Positions 27,217 through 36,159 of a DNA stretch of 64,000 bases are shown piece after piece; within the stretch, counting starts at the first letter, position 1, and each line of letters opens with the position of its first letter. The stretch is from Thiolinea disciformis DSM 14473 (GTDB lineage: Bacteria; Pseudomonadota; Gammaproteobacteria; Thiotrichales; Thiotrichaceae). Location: contig NZ_AQVE01000019.1 in assembly GCF_000371925.1 (NCBI RefSeq), positions 1-64,000 of the forward strand, written 5' to 3'. The position numbers and the translations under genes were made by a program. The notes below the pieces were generated by a model. It was not told where the DNA came from and did not search any database. It worked only from the letters and a program-made list of their open reading frames with translations.

Positions 27217-28368
27217 TTACCTTTTATCCACGGGTGCAATCGTGATACTTTCCGTACCACGGAAGAAATCATTATCTTTAGTAAACCGGCTTTCTAATTT
27301 GAGCTTCAAGCGCAAATCATTCACCGAATCTGCATTACGTAAACCTTCTTGTACCGTAATTTTGCGGCTTTCAATTAAATCAAACAGCGCTTGGTCGAAG
27401 GTACACATCCCCTGCTCACGCGATTTGGATGCCAACACCTTCATTCCCGGCACGTCCCCTTTAATCATAAGGTCAGCCATCAGCGGGGTATTAATCAACA
27501 CCTCTACCGCCGGAATGCGGCCTTTATCATCACTGGTTCTGACCAAACGCTGAGATACAACGGCTTTGAGATTTAGCGACAAATCCATTAAAACCTGAGG
27601 CCGACGCTCTTCGGAGAAAAAGTTGAGTACCCGCTCAATCGCTTGGTTAGCGCTGTTCGAGTGTAAAGTCGCTAAACACAAATGCCCTGTCTCTGCATAA
27701 GCAATCGCATACTCCATGGTTTCGCGCGTATTGATTTCCCCCATCAAAATCACGTCAGGCGCTTGGCGCAAGGTATTGCGCAACGCTAACTCATAACTTT
27801 GCGTATCAATGCCAATTTCACGCTGGGTAACTAAGCAACCTTTATGAGGATGAATAAATTCAATAGGATCTTCTACCGTAATAATATGACCTTTCGAGTT
27901 AGCATTACGATAATCCAACATGGACGCCAAGGACGTCGACTTACCAGAGCCTGTTGCGCCTACAATGATAATAAGGCCGCGCTTGGTCATCACTAAATCG
28001 CGCAACACTTTAGGGAGTTGTAATTGTTCAAAACTGGGAATTTCGCTGGGGATATGACGCAACACCATCCCCGCACAGCCACGTTGCGTGAAAGCACTGA
28101 CACGAAAACGCGCGGTATTGGGTAAGCTAATGGAAAAATTACACTCCATCGCGGATTCAAAATGCCGTAATTGCGAATCATTCATAATGGAACGCACTAA
28201 CATACGCGCATTCATTTCACTCAACGGGGTATTCGTTAATGGCGTCATTTGGCCATTAACCTTGGCAGAAGGCGCCGCATCGGCGGTTATAAATAGGTCA
28301 GAACTACCCTTTTCGAGCATCGTCTGGAGCAATTTGTGTACAAAACCTATCGCACTATCACGATCCAT
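27217..28368 (-). CDS. pilU: PilU-type twitching ATPase
   Basis: The product has 383 residues. The N-terminal domain (SSDLFITADAAPSAKVNGQM) is followed by the ATPase core: Walker A GATGSGKST, Asp box TVEDPIEFIH, Walker B VILMGEINTRET and His box LCLATLHS. It has ACDE-type residues and no PilT AIRNLIRE motif. PilU is a PilT-dependent accessory retraction ATPase. It sits nine bases after pilT. The middle gene of the trio is the best match to PilU. Confidence 0.88.
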   Translation of the reverse strand: MDRDSAIGFVHKLLQTMLEKGSSDLFITADAAPSAKVNGQMTPLTNTPLSEMNARMLVRSIMNDSQLRHFESAMECNFSISLPNTARFRVSAFTQRGCAGMVLRHIPSEIPSFEQLQLPKVLRDLVMTKRGLIIIVGATGSGKSTSLASMLDYRNANSKGHIITVEDPIEFIHPHKGCLVTQREIGIDTQSYELALRNTLRQAPDVILMGEINTRETMEYAIAYAETGHLCLATLHSNSANQAIERVLNFFSEERRPQVLMDLSLNLKAVVSQRLVRTSDDKGRIPAVEVLINTPLMADLMIKGDVPGMKVLASKSREQGMCTFDQALFDLIESRKITVQEGLRNADSVNDLRLKLKLESRFTKDNDFFRGTESITIAPVDKR

Positions 28369-28377
28369 TAAAAGCTC

Positions 28378-29415
28378 CTAGGCGAAGTTATCAGGATTAT
28401 CCGCTTTGCGGCGAGCAGATTCTTTATCGATCACACCTTTCATCACCAGCGATTGCAAACATTGATCCAAGGTCTGCATACCATCGCTTTGGCCGGTTTG
28501 CATCGCTGAGCGCATTTGAGCAATTTTATTTTCACGAATGAGGTTACGTACTGCCCGTGTGCCGATTAAAATTTCATGCGCTGCTACACGCCCGCCGCCT
28601 TTTTTCTTTAACAAAGCTTGAGAAATAACCGCCTGTAACGATTCAGACAACATGGCACGAACCATTTCTTTTTCTGCGGCAGGAAATACGTCGACAATAC
28701 GGTCAATGGTTTTAGGGGCGCTGGTGGTATGCAAAGTCCCAAACACTAAATGCCCTGTTTCCGCCGCCGTCAACGCTAAGCGAATGGTTTCCAAGTCGCG
28801 CATCTCACCCACTAGAATCGTGTCTGGGTCTTCACGCAAAGCAGAACGTAGCGCCGCTTCGAAGTTCTTCGTGTCACGATGCACTTCCCGTTGATTGATT
28901 AAGCTTTTCTTACTTTCATGGACGAATTCAATCGGGTCTTCGATGGTTAGAATGTGTCCATAATCGGTATCATTCTTATAATCGATCATGGCCGCGAGCG
29001 TAGTCGATTTACCCGAACCTGTAGGCCCTGTCACTAATACCAAGCCACGGGGATTTTCAGAAATTTTACGGAAAATACCAGGCGCATTAAGTTGCTCTAA
29101 ACTCAACACTTTACTAGGAATAGTACGAAAAACAGCGCCCGCGCCACGGCCTTGATTAAAAGCATTCACACGAAAACGTGCAATTCCCGGAATCTCAAAT
29201 GAAAAGTCGCACTCCCACTTATCTTCATAAGTTTTGCGCTGATTATCATTCATAATGTCGTACACCATACTGTGTACTTGCTTATGCTCCAAGACTGGCA
29301 AGTTAATGCGCCGTACCTCACCATCAACCCGAATCATTGGCGGCATGCCCGCTGACAAATGCAAATCTGAAGCGCTATTCTTGACACCAAAGGCCAATAA
29401 TTGAGTAATATCCAT
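28378..29415 (-). CDS. pilT: PilT type IV pilus retraction ATPase
   Basis: The product has 345 residues, the PilT length. The N-terminal domain (ASDLHLSAGMPPMIRVDGEVRRI) and core motifs are present: Walker A GPTGSGKST, Asp box TIEDPIEFVH, Walker B ILVGEMRDLET and His box LVFGTLHT. The C-terminal AVRNLIRENKIAQM matches the conserved AIRNLIRE motif required for retraction. It is divergent from yggS, a gene pair conserved in gammaproteobacteria. Confidence 0.95.
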   Translation of the reverse strand: MDITQLLAFGVKNSASDLHLSAGMPPMIRVDGEVRRINLPVLEHKQVHSMVYDIMNDNQRKTYEDKWECDFSFEIPGIARFRVNAFNQGRGAGAVFRTIPSKVLSLEQLNAPGIFRKISENPRGLVLVTGPTGSGKSTTLAAMIDYKNDTDYGHILTIEDPIEFVHESKKSLINQREVHRDTKNFEAALRSALREDPDTILVGEMRDLETIRLALTAAETGHLVFGTLHTTSAPKTIDRIVDVFPAAEKEMVRAMLSESLQAVISQALLKKKGGGRVAAHEILIGTRAVRNLIRENKIAQMRSAMQTGQSDGMQTLDQCLQSLVMKGVIDKESARRKADNPDNFA

Positions 29416-29467
29416 GGTTCAATCGCGTTTTGTTATTTTTCTAATTGCCTAAAACTTATCATAAGCC

Positions 29468-30157
29468 ATGACCATCACAGACAATCTTCGGATAATCGGC
29501 GAACGTATTCGTGCGGCTGAGCAACGCTATGGACGCGAACCCAATAGTGTCAAACTCATTGCGGTAAGCAAACATCAGCCACTCACGGCCATTCAAGAAG
29601 CACTACAAACGCAACAGTATGCTTTTGGCGAAAACTATGTTCAGGAGATGCAAGAAAAGGCTTTAGCTTTAGCCTTAAATGACTCCTGCATTGAATGGCA
29701 TTTCATCGGACCGATTCAAACCAATAAAACGCGACCTATTGCTGAGCTAGCGACTTGGGTACACTCGATAGACCGCCTTAAAGTGGCCCAGCGCCTAAAT
29801 GATCAACGCCCTAGCCAGCTCGCACCCTTACAAGTCTGCATTCAAGTCAATCTCAGTGAAGAAGCTAGTAAATCAGGCGTGGCATTTTATGAGGCAGAAG
29901 CGCTAGCTCATCAAATAAAAACACTAGACCGACTACAGTTACGAGGTTTAATGGCAATTCCCGCGCCTAGTAAAGATGTGGCTGTACAAAGACAAGTTTT
30001 TCGGCGCTTGCGAGAACTTAAAGACCAGTTAAACCAGCAATCCTTCAAACTGGATACACTTTCTATGGGTATGACCGATGATATGGAAGCCGCTATTGCT
30101 GAGGGTGCAACGCAGGTTCGCATCGGGACAGCCATTTTTGGTGCTCGAAACTATTAG
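29468..30157 (+). CDS. yggS: YggS-family pyridoxal-phosphate homeostasis protein
   Basis: The product has 229 residues. VKLIAVSKHQP carries the PLP lysine. FGENYVQEMQEKA, WHFIGPIQTNK, VHSIDRLKVA and DTLSMGMTDDMEAAI with TQVRIGTAIFG are diagnostic. It binds PLP without catalysis and balances vitamin B6 and amino-acid pools. It is divergent from pilT and overlaps the convergent DUF4124 gene by four bases. Confidence 0.95.
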   Translation: MTITDNLRIIGERIRAAEQRYGREPNSVKLIAVSKHQPLTAIQEALQTQQYAFGENYVQEMQEKALALALNDSCIEWHFIGPIQTNKTRPIAELATWVHSIDRLKVAQRLNDQRPSQLAPLQVCIQVNLSEEASKSGVAFYEAEALAHQIKTLDRLQLRGLMAIPAPSKDVAVQRQVFRRLRELKDQLNQQSFKLDTLSMGMTDDMEAAIAEGATQVRIGTAIFGARNY

Positions 30158-30702
30158 TGAGCCGCCGCTCGTAATACTTGAAAACTCACGGATTCGGTAT
30201 TGGTCAGTACTTTATCCTTAGCATCATGCAACACTGCAAAAACGCTGTGTGACCCACGCGTAACCTCACTTAATGTGAAAGAAGTCGAGGAGGTTTTTCC
30301 TACTTGCTTACCATCAAGATAAACCACAATGCCATGGCCTTTTTGTAGCTCAGGCTTAATGTTTAATTGTAAGGCTACACTACCCCCATTTGCACGAATG
30401 GTTTCATCCGCCGAAGGAGCGCTAATAGAAAAATTTGTATAGGATTTATTAGTTTCTTGACTGGTGGAATCAGCCTCTTCTACAGGCTTACTAATCGCCG
30501 TAACCGTTGCTTTATCCTCTGCTTTTTTATTATTAAAACTATCCGCAATGGTAAGAGGGGGTAATTCCACGGCTTGAGCACGTGCAGATTCAGGAGGTTG
30601 ATCGCCAAAAATCGTATTACCTTGCGCATCTGTCCAGCGATAAACTTCTGCTAGGGCAGGACATGTTAAAAGACTAAAACATAACAGTGCAATGAGGCGC
30701 AC
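30154..30702 (-). CDS. DUF4124-domain secreted protein
   Basis: The product has 182 residues. A signal peptide ends at CPALAE. The DUF4124 domain (VYRWTDAQGNTIFGDQPP) follows, then a Ser/Thr/Lys linker, then a C-terminal beta-sandwich-like segment (GGSVALQLNIKPELQKGHGIVVYLDGKQVG, TRGSHSVFAVLHDAKDKVL) that looks like an extracellular Ig-type fold. Function is unknown. Confidence 0.82.
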   Translation of the reverse strand: MRLIALLCFSLLTCPALAEVYRWTDAQGNTIFGDQPPESARAQAVELPPLTIADSFNNKKAEDKATVTAISKPVEEADSTSQETNKSYTNFSISAPSADETIRANGGSVALQLNIKPELQKGHGIVVYLDGKQVGKTSSTSFTLSEVTRGSHSVFAVLHDAKDKVLTNTESVSFQVLRAAAH

Positions 30703-31033
30703 GATAATAACACTCCATCATCAGTCTTCTTGGTATAAGTTGGGTTTATAATGATTCTGACTGGATTGAGAAGTACTGTCGAACAAACTCAGACTAAAGG
30801 TAGGTTAATTATTTTTAATCGCAACTAATACGTTTTTCTGTGGTTTTTATACACTAATAGACTGTTGTTTTATAGCCACATAATGCTAAGATAAAGACAG
30901 CTTTAGTAGAGAGCTAAGCAAAATACCGTGTTATTAAGTTAGGCAACTGCTTAACTGATATACAAATAGGCACAATGAGTAGGATAATAAAGACTGGCCT
31001 TAGTGCGTAGAGAAAAAACTGTCCTAATAGCAA

Positions 31034-31062
31034 TTGTGTCTAGAAAGTGTTGGCTTTATAAT
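31034..31062 (+). promoter_or_regulatory. sigma70 promoter of the porin gene
   Basis: TTGTGT (31034-31039), a 17-base spacer and TATAAT (31057-31062) are present. Transcription would start near 31069, giving a leader of about 36 bases. It also shows that the upstream GTG at 31003 cannot be the porin start. The rest of the roughly 400-base gap from 30703 holds no gene that I recognise. Confidence 0.65.
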
Positions 31063-31104
31063 ACAGTTCGCTGCGTTTATGCAACGGTGGAATGGGAAAT
31101 TACT

Positions 31105-31998
31105 ATGAAATTGAAAAACTTGACAATTGCCATTGCAATGGCTTCTTTAGGTGTAGCCTCTTTCGCCGCTCAGGCGGAAACCGGCACATCTTTCTATGGT
31201 AGTGTTCGTGCAGGTATTGAGTACTTTGACAATGGTACTGATGACACTACCACGATCAGAAATATGAACTCACGTTTTGGTTTTAAAGGCGAAACTGAGT
31301 TAGGTAACGGCTTGACCGGTTTTGGTCATTATGAGTTTGGCGTCAGCTTAGATGGCAGTGACGGCTCATCAGCTGTTAGTATGCGTAAAGGTTACGTAGG
31401 TGTTAAAGGTGGATTTGGCCGTTTCCGTATTGGTCAAGACTACCATACTTTCTACAATACCGTTTTAGCTCCAGCTGACCAAGGTTGGTGGGATACTTTA
31501 GCTGGCGCAACTAAAGTTACCAATGGCGGTCGTACTGGCGAAGCTATGACTTTCGACTCTAAGTTTGGCATGTTCGGTGTTGGCGCTACCAGTTACATGA
31601 ACGACGACCAAATGGGCGATGGTTATGAATTTGGTGCTACTTTCGGTGCTGGCCCTGCGACTGTAGGCTTAGGTATTCGTGATACCGATAGTGAAGACTC
31701 TACTTACGGTGCTTCTGTCGGCGGCAAAGCAGGTTCAGTGGCTTACGGCTTAAGCTATGTTGACCGTAAAGATGTCGGTAATTCTGTCGACTTACATTTG
31801 GGCTTAGGCGATGCTTATTTAAGCTACGGCCAAGCTAGCCTAGATTCAGGTACTGATCCAAATGGCATTACCTTAGGTTATACTTACAAAATGGGTAAGC
31901 AAACCTCTTCTTGGTTTGAACTATCCAAGCAAGATGCTGATGTAAAAGGCAAAGATGCAACAACCGCTTTCCGTGCTGCTCTGAAGTATGATTTCTAA
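31105..31998 (+). CDS. outer-membrane porin
   Basis: The product has 297 residues from the ATG at 31105, where a clean signal peptide begins (MKLKNLTIAIAMASLGVASFAAQA). The mature protein starts ETGTSFYGSVRAGIEYF and runs as alternating strands, e.g. NSRFGFKGETELGNGLTGFGHYE and GGFGRFRIGQDYH. It ends in AFRAALKYDF, with the terminal Phe needed for barrel assembly. It belongs to the Gram-negative general porin superfamily. The Gly/Asp/Tyr-rich composition is typical. It has its own promoter and terminator, so it is monocistronic and likely abundant. Confidence 0.9.
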   Translation: MKLKNLTIAIAMASLGVASFAAQAETGTSFYGSVRAGIEYFDNGTDDTTTIRNMNSRFGFKGETELGNGLTGFGHYEFGVSLDGSDGSSAVSMRKGYVGVKGGFGRFRIGQDYHTFYNTVLAPADQGWWDTLAGATKVTNGGRTGEAMTFDSKFGMFGVGATSYMNDDQMGDGYEFGATFGAGPATVGLGIRDTDSEDSTYGASVGGKAGSVAYGLSYVDRKDVGNSVDLHLGLGDAYLSYGQASLDSGTDPNGITLGYTYKMGKQTSSWFELSKQDADVKGKDATTAFRAALKYDF

Positions 31999-32022
31999 GC
32001 AAAACGTTTAGCTAGTGTTAAT

Positions 32023-32054
32023 GAAAAGGTGCTATTCAGCACCTTTTCTTTTTT
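32023..32054 (+). terminator. intrinsic terminator of the porin gene
   Basis: An 11-pair stem (32023-32033 with 32038-32048), a four-base loop and a six-T run follow the porin gene. It can also end the convergent metZ transcript from the other side. Confidence 0.9.
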
Positions 32055-32057
32055 AGC

Positions 32058-33233
32058 TTATTGCAAACCGCGTAAAATATCTTTCTGAATATCGCTTAGA
32101 TTTTCTAATCCCACTGAAATACGTACTAAGCCATCTTGAATCCCAGCTATGTCGCGCTGCTCTGGCGTTAAACGGCTATGCGTCGTTGTGGCCGGATGCG
32201 TGATGGTACTTTTGGTATCACCTAAATTTGCGGTAATAGACAATAATTGGGTTTGGTCAATTAAATGCCAAGCTGCAGCCTTGCCACCTTTGACTTCAAA
32301 CGAAACAATACCACCAAATCCACCTTGCTGTTTAGCGGCCAGTTCGTGCTGCGGATGAGAGGTCAAGCCTGCATAATAAACACGTTGAATCGCAGGCAGA
32401 GTTTCTAACCATTCGGCTAATTGCTGTGCTTGTCTACAATGGGCCTGCATACGCAAACTTAGTGTTTCCAGACCTTTCAGGAAAATCCAAGCATTAAAAG
32501 GACTCAAAGTCATACCAGCAGAGCGCAAAACACCAAACACGTCTTTACCCACGCGCTCTTTGTCACCCACGACTGCCCCCCCAATAGCACGCCCCTGCCC
32601 GTCCAAATATTTGGTCGCAGAATGTACTACGATGTCCGCACCTAATTTTAAGGGTTGTTGCAAAGCTGGGGTACAAAAACAATTATCGATTACTAATAAG
32701 CTATTATGTTGATGCACTAAATCAGCTAGGGCTTGGATGTCGACTAACTCACCTAAAGGGTTAGAAGGTGTTTCCGCAAAACAAAGTCGCGTATTCGGGC
32801 GCATAGCGGCTTGCCAAGCACCTAAATCACTCAGTTTTACGAAGCTGACATCAATACCGAATTTCTGCACATAATTTTGGAAAAGCACAGTGGTAGTGCC
32901 AAAAACAGAATTCGAGCAAATTAAATGGTCACCTGCTTTTAGAAAAGCGAGCACCACAGCCAAAATAGCGGACATACCGGATGAGGTGGCCACACAACTT
33001 TCACCGCCTTCCAAAGCAGCAAGCCGCTCTTGAAAATAGCGCACCGTCGGGTTGGTCATACGCGAATAAACATTCCCGGGCGATTCACCCGAAAAACGTG
33101 CGGCTGCTTCAGCGGCACTATTAAACACAAAACTCGAGGTAGGAAAAATTGCTTCGCTATGTTCGTTTTCTGCGCTACGTAACTGACCAGCACGTACCGC
33201 TAGGGTTTCGAACTCCCAGTCTGAATGATTCAT
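32058..33233 (-). CDS. metZ: O-succinylhomoserine sulfhydrylase
   Basis: The start at 33233 is chosen because GAGG lies five bases upstream; the ATG at 33260 has none and follows the T tract. This gives 391 residues. It is a cystathionine-gamma-synthase-fold PLP enzyme: NVYSRMTNPTVRYFQERLA, ATSSGMSAILAV, DNCFCTPALQQPLKLGADIVVHSATKYLDGQGR (PLP Lys in SATKYLDG) and GDTKSTITHPATTTHS. It makes homocysteine from O-succinylhomoserine and sulfide. Adjacency to the purF block is the Pseudomonas order. It is preceded by a SAM-II riboswitch leader. Confidence 0.93.
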   Translation of the reverse strand: MNHSDWEFETLAVRAGQLRSAENEHSEAIFPTSSFVFNSAAEAAARFSGESPGNVYSRMTNPTVRYFQERLAALEGGESCVATSSGMSAILAVVLAFLKAGDHLICSNSVFGTTTVLFQNYVQKFGIDVSFVKLSDLGAWQAAMRPNTRLCFAETPSNPLGELVDIQALADLVHQHNSLLVIDNCFCTPALQQPLKLGADIVVHSATKYLDGQGRAIGGAVVGDKERVGKDVFGVLRSAGMTLSPFNAWIFLKGLETLSLRMQAHCRQAQQLAEWLETLPAIQRVYYAGLTSHPQHELAAKQQGGFGGIVSFEVKGGKAAAWHLIDQTQLLSITANLGDTKSTITHPATTTHSRLTPEQRDIAGIQDGLVRISVGLENLSDIQKDILRGLQ

Positions 33234-33260
33234 ATATGCCTCATGGTAAATAACGGGCAT

Positions 33261-33298
33261 AAAAAAACCCGCCTATAGTCAAATCACTAAAGCAGGTT
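33261..33298 (-). terminator. attenuator terminator in the metZ leader
   Basis: On the minus strand AACCTGC (33298-33292) pairs with GCGGGTT (33272-33266). One G-U pair lies in this stem, two more pairs extend it inward, and a run of T follows to 33261. It lies between the riboswitch and the metZ start. Its 5' arm overlaps the 3' arm of an alternative hairpin. Confidence 0.65.
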
Positions 33299-33310
33299 AC
33301 ACCGCTTTAG
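33287..33310 (-). promoter_or_regulatory. candidate antiterminator hairpin in the metZ leader
   Basis: CTAAAGC (33310-33304) pairs perfectly with GCTTTAG (33293-33287). Its 5' arm is the AGCTAAA segment that the riboswitch uses for its pseudoknot, and its 3' arm overlaps the terminator stem. The two structures are thus exclusive: without SAM this hairpin could form and allow read-through. The mechanism is inferred from base pairing. Confidence 0.55.
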
Positions 33311-33354
33311 CTGGATTTATTAAGCGCCCGCAAGCTGAACTCAAATCGGCGCAT
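33302..33354 (-). ncRNA. SAM-II riboswitch upstream of metZ
   Basis: The minus strand shows GCGCC (33352-33348) pairing with GGCGC (33328-33324), with GATTTGA after the first arm and TTGC before the second. An ATAAAT-cc-AGCTAAA tail follows. This matches the order and most conserved bases of the SAM-II aptamer (P1 stem, AT-rich loop, and 3' AGCTAAA pseudoknot strand). The gene downstream makes homocysteine, a methionine precursor, the expected target. A promoter ends just upstream. Confidence 0.8.
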
Positions 33355-33360
33355 GGTTTT

Positions 33361-33390
33361 ATAGTAAAGAGTGTGAGGAAAGTTTGTCAA
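33361..33390 (-). promoter_or_regulatory. sigma70 promoter of the metZ leader
   Basis: A perfect TTGACA (33390-33385), an 18-base spacer and TACTAT (33366-33361) are present. Transcription would start near 33354, exactly at the 5' end of the riboswitch. Confidence 0.72.
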
Positions 33391-33394
33391 ATAA

Positions 33395-33417
33395 AAAGCC
33401 GCTAGAATAGCGGCTTT
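33395..33417 (-). terminator. intrinsic terminator of the DsrE-like gene
   Basis: AAAGCCGCTA and TAGCGGCTTT form a ten-pair stem with a three-base loop, followed on the minus strand by a T run. It ends the gene at 33429 just before the metZ promoter. Confidence 0.85.
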
Positions 33418-33428
33418 ATCAAAGTCTG

Positions 33429-33938
33429 TTAGGGTTTTACTAAGCGGTAGCCTTGTGCTTGCAAACGCCCTACTTCTGCCACACCTGAAGACACCACGTC
33501 CTCTGGTACAGCGCCATACAGCGTATCAAAAGGCACTTTACGCGCTGTTAAGGTGCGATAGCAGATTTGAAATTTCACGCCTTGTTTCTTGAGACTATCA
33601 ATGCGTGCAGGCAATTTAGCATCCGCTTCCATTTCTTGCTCTTTCGCCATGCGCAATAAACCAAGACCATCAGCATTCATGACCACAATCGCTTCCGTTT
33701 TCAACTGAGTCGCTTCCAAAGCCGCAATGTAATTAGCCACATTCCCTAACACTGTTAAATAGCCTTTTTCATCCATGGCACTACTGAGATGAAACACGAC
33801 TTTTTCTGCACCCGCATAATAATCTTTAGGTACTTCGGGTGCTTTAACGCCAGGGTCAAAAGTCGCTTCTTGTGCCAAAGCCAGCGGTGCTAAGCATAAA
33901 CTACAAGCAAAAACCATCAACGCGGTACGCTGCAACAT
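33429..33938 (-). CDS. periplasmic DsrE/DsrF-like protein
   Basis: The product has 169 residues. A signal peptide ends at PLALAQE. The mature part has a DsrE-like alpha/beta fold: KVVFHLSSAMDEKGYLTVLGNVANYIAAL, KTEAIVVMNADGLGLLRM and KKQGVKFQICYRTL with a single Cys. Cytoplasmic DsrE proteins relay sulfur; exported members such as this one are poorly defined. GGAGAGG precedes the ATG. It has its own terminator and lies between the L,D-transpeptidase and metZ, interrupting a conserved order. Confidence 0.85.
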   Translation of the reverse strand: MLQRTALMVFACSLCLAPLALAQEATFDPGVKAPEVPKDYYAGAEKVVFHLSSAMDEKGYLTVLGNVANYIAALEATQLKTEAIVVMNADGLGLLRMAKEQEMEADAKLPARIDSLKKQGVKFQICYRTLTARKVPFDTLYGAVPEDVVSSGVAEVGRLQAQGYRLVKP

Positions 33939-34019
33939 AACATTCCTCTCCTTTTGTACATTTACGGAGTGAATGTAGTTGTCACTGCCAAAAAATACAA
34001 TGTACCAAAGGGCTAGGCT

Positions 34020-34718
34020 CTAGGTTTTGCGCTGTGCAATCACCACTAAGGTATCAACACCTACCCGCGAGAAAAGATTCACGACATCTTGATTACGCAT
34101 CCGGATGCAGCCATGTGACGCGGGTGCGCCTAAACGTCCTTCTTCATCAGTGCCATGGATATAGATATAGCGTGAGCGTGAGTCAACATCGCCGCCTTTA
34201 TTCAAACCCACTTCTAAGCCATCCAGCCACAAAATACGTGTCGTCACATTATCCTCACCACTTCGTGCTCCTGGCTCAGTCAAAATACGTGCAATACGCC
34301 CAGTATTTTTACGCGCCTTGAATACAGTTCCTAAAGGCGCACCTTCTCCAAATTTTTCAGCAATACGATGTACGCCTAATGGTGTTTGGTCGCTACCTTT
34401 ACGACTGCCTAAACCAGCGGAAGCAGTGGAAATAACCCAACGCGCTGTGACTTGTCCCTGCTCAATGAGCAACATTTCTTGCCCTGTTGCATCTACCAAC
34501 AACACCTGTTGTGTCGAATAGCTAGGGAAACGGCGCTGCAAATCTTGCAATAAGCCTTGAAAATTAGGCGTTGGCGCTACATGCGCTACCATAGGCTGGC
34601 TAGTCACATCTTGTGCTGAGCTATTGTTAATTAAACTCATTGCCCCAAAACCACTAATCGCTGTCACGCAAATCAATAGCAGCATTTTTGCGGTCAGATT
34701 TTTCTTTTTCTTTATCAT
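34020..34718 (-). CDS. L,D-transpeptidase (YkuD domain)
   Basis: The product has 232 residues. A Lys-rich start and TM or uncleaved signal ([19 protein letters not shown]) precede the YkuD catalytic domain, which has [23 protein letters not shown], the His and Cys of the family active site. These periplasmic enzymes form 3-3 peptidoglycan crosslinks or attach proteins to the wall. The start with GAGG nine bases upstream lies inside purF, giving a 65-base same-strand overlap in another frame. The internal ATG at 34685 has no ribosome site. Confidence 0.9.
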   Translation of the reverse strand: MIKKKKNLTAKMLLLICVTAISGFGAMSLINNSSAQDVTSQPMVAHVAPTPNFQGLLQDLQRRFPSYSTQQVLLVDATGQEMLLIEQGQVTARWVISTASAGLGSRKGSDQTPLGVHRIAEKFGEGAPLGTVFKARKNTGRIARILTEPGARSGEDNVTTRILWLDGLEVGLNKGGDVDSRSRYIYIHGTDEEGRLGAPASHGCIRMRNQDVVNLFSRVGVDTLVVIAQRKT

Positions 34719-36159
34719 TTCGTTGTGCCTCTAATTCGATAAAATATTCAGCGTCTTCGCCTGTCACATATTCCCCTGTGAATACGGAGCAATCAAATTG
34801 TTGTAAGCGCGGATTCCCTTTTTGTACCGACTCAATTAAATCCTCTAACTTCAAATAAAATAAACGATCCACGCCAATCGCATGAGCTACCTCTTTTTCG
34901 CTACGACCATGCGCAATTAATTCGCTCGCGGCTGGCATATCAATTCCATAAATATTGGGGTAACGAATCGGTGGCGAAGCTGAGGCGAAATAAACCCGTT
35001 TTGCCCCAGAATCACGCGCCATTTGTACAATTTCTTCCGAAGTCGTACCACGTACAATCGAGTCGTCTACCAGTAATACATTTTTATTACGGAACTCGAC
35101 ATGCAAGGGATTCAATTTCTGGCGCACAGACTTTTTACGCTGTTTTTGGCCGGGCATAATAAAAGTACGTCCAATATAACGGTTCTTCATTAAACCTTCA
35201 CGGTACGGAACACCTAGCGTGTAAGCCAACTCCAGCGCCGAAGTGCGGCTGGTATCCGGAATGGGCATCACCACATCAATATCATGATCCGGCCATTCCT
35301 GCATAATACGCTCAGCTAATTTTTTCCCCATACGCATCCGTGTTTTATGGACGAATACGTTATCAATAATAGAGTCGGGACGCGCAAAATAAACATATTC
35401 AAAAATACACGAATGATAGCGTGGTTTATCACTGCATTGGCGTGTAAATACTTTTCCATCATGCGTAATATAAATAGCTTCGCCCGGCTCAATATCACGA
35501 ATTAAACGATAGCCCTGCGAATCCAATGCGACACTTTCAGAGGCTAACATATATTCTTTACCCTGCCCCTGATCACGCACACCATAAACTAAGGGGCGAA
35601 TCCCATTCGGATCACGGAATCCTAATAAACCATCACGGGTAATCATCGCTACTACGGCATAAGCACCACGACAACGTTTATGAACACCAGAAACGGCTGC
35701 AAAAATATCATCAGGCGTTACTCGAAAAGCATCTTGCTTTAATAGCTCCTGCGCGAATACGTTAAGCAGCATTTCAGAATCAGAATTCGTATTAATATGG
35801 CGACGGTCTTGTAAATAGAGATCCTTACGCAAACCCTGCGCATTCGTTAAGTTGCCATTATGTGCGAGTGAAATGCCATAGGGGCTATTCACATAAAATG
35901 GCTGTGCCTCGGCTGAGGATGAAGAACCTGCGGTTGGATAACGTACATGACCGATACCCATATTCCCTTTAAGGGTTTGCATGTGCTCTTCCATGAAAAC
36001 CTCTTTGACAAGACCATTCCCACGGCGCGAATAAAGGCGTTTGCCGTCACTGGTAAAAATACCGGCCGCATCCTGTCCACGGTGTTGGAGCACCGTCAAC
36101 CCATCATATAGCGCTTGATTAACTGGCTCCAAACCGACAATGCCAATAATTCCGCACAT
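34654..36159 (-). CDS. purF: amidophosphoribosyltransferase
   Basis: The product has 501 residues. The N-terminal glutaminase has the nucleophile C2 (MCGIIGIVG) with [22 protein letters not shown] and AHNGNLTN. The PRTase domain has the PRPP loop [18 protein letters not shown] and the helix region [22 protein letters not shown]. It carries out the first committed step of purine synthesis. The C-terminal tail is Lys/Asp-rich and its last 65 bases overlap the L,D-transpeptidase gene. Normally cvpA is adjacent; here three plus-strand genes lie between. Confidence 0.96.
   Translation of the reverse strand: MCGIIGIVGLEPVNQALYDGLTVLQHRGQDAAGIFTSDGKRLYSRRGNGLVKEVFMEEHMQTLKGNMGIGHVRYPTAGSSSSAEAQPFYVNSPYGISLAHNGNLTNAQGLRKDLYLQDRRHINTNSDSEMLLNVFAQELLKQDAFRVTPDDIFAAVSGVHKRCRGAYAVVAMITRDGLLGFRDPNGIRPLVYGVRDQGQGKEYMLASESVALDSQGYRLIRDIEPGEAIYITHDGKVFTRQCSDKPRYHSCIFEYVYFARPDSIIDNVFVHKTRMRMGKKLAERIMQEWPDHDIDVVMPIPDTSRTSALELAYTLGVPYREGLMKNRYIGRTFIMPGQKQRKKSVRQKLNPLHVEFRNKNVLLVDDSIVRGTTSEEIVQMARDSGAKRVYFASASPPIRYPNIYGIDMPAASELIAHGRSEKEVAHAIGVDRLFYLKLEDLIESVQKGNPRLQQFDCSVFTGEYVTGEDAEYFIELEAQRNDKEKEKSDRKNAAIDLRDSD

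Noticed and set aside
30747-30752. TATAAT after the DUF4124 gene as a promoter
   Set aside because: No -35 element at a workable distance.
31003-31104. Extended N-terminus of the porin
   Set aside because: It lies over the TATAAT promoter and would bury the signal peptide; the ATG at 31105 is the real start.
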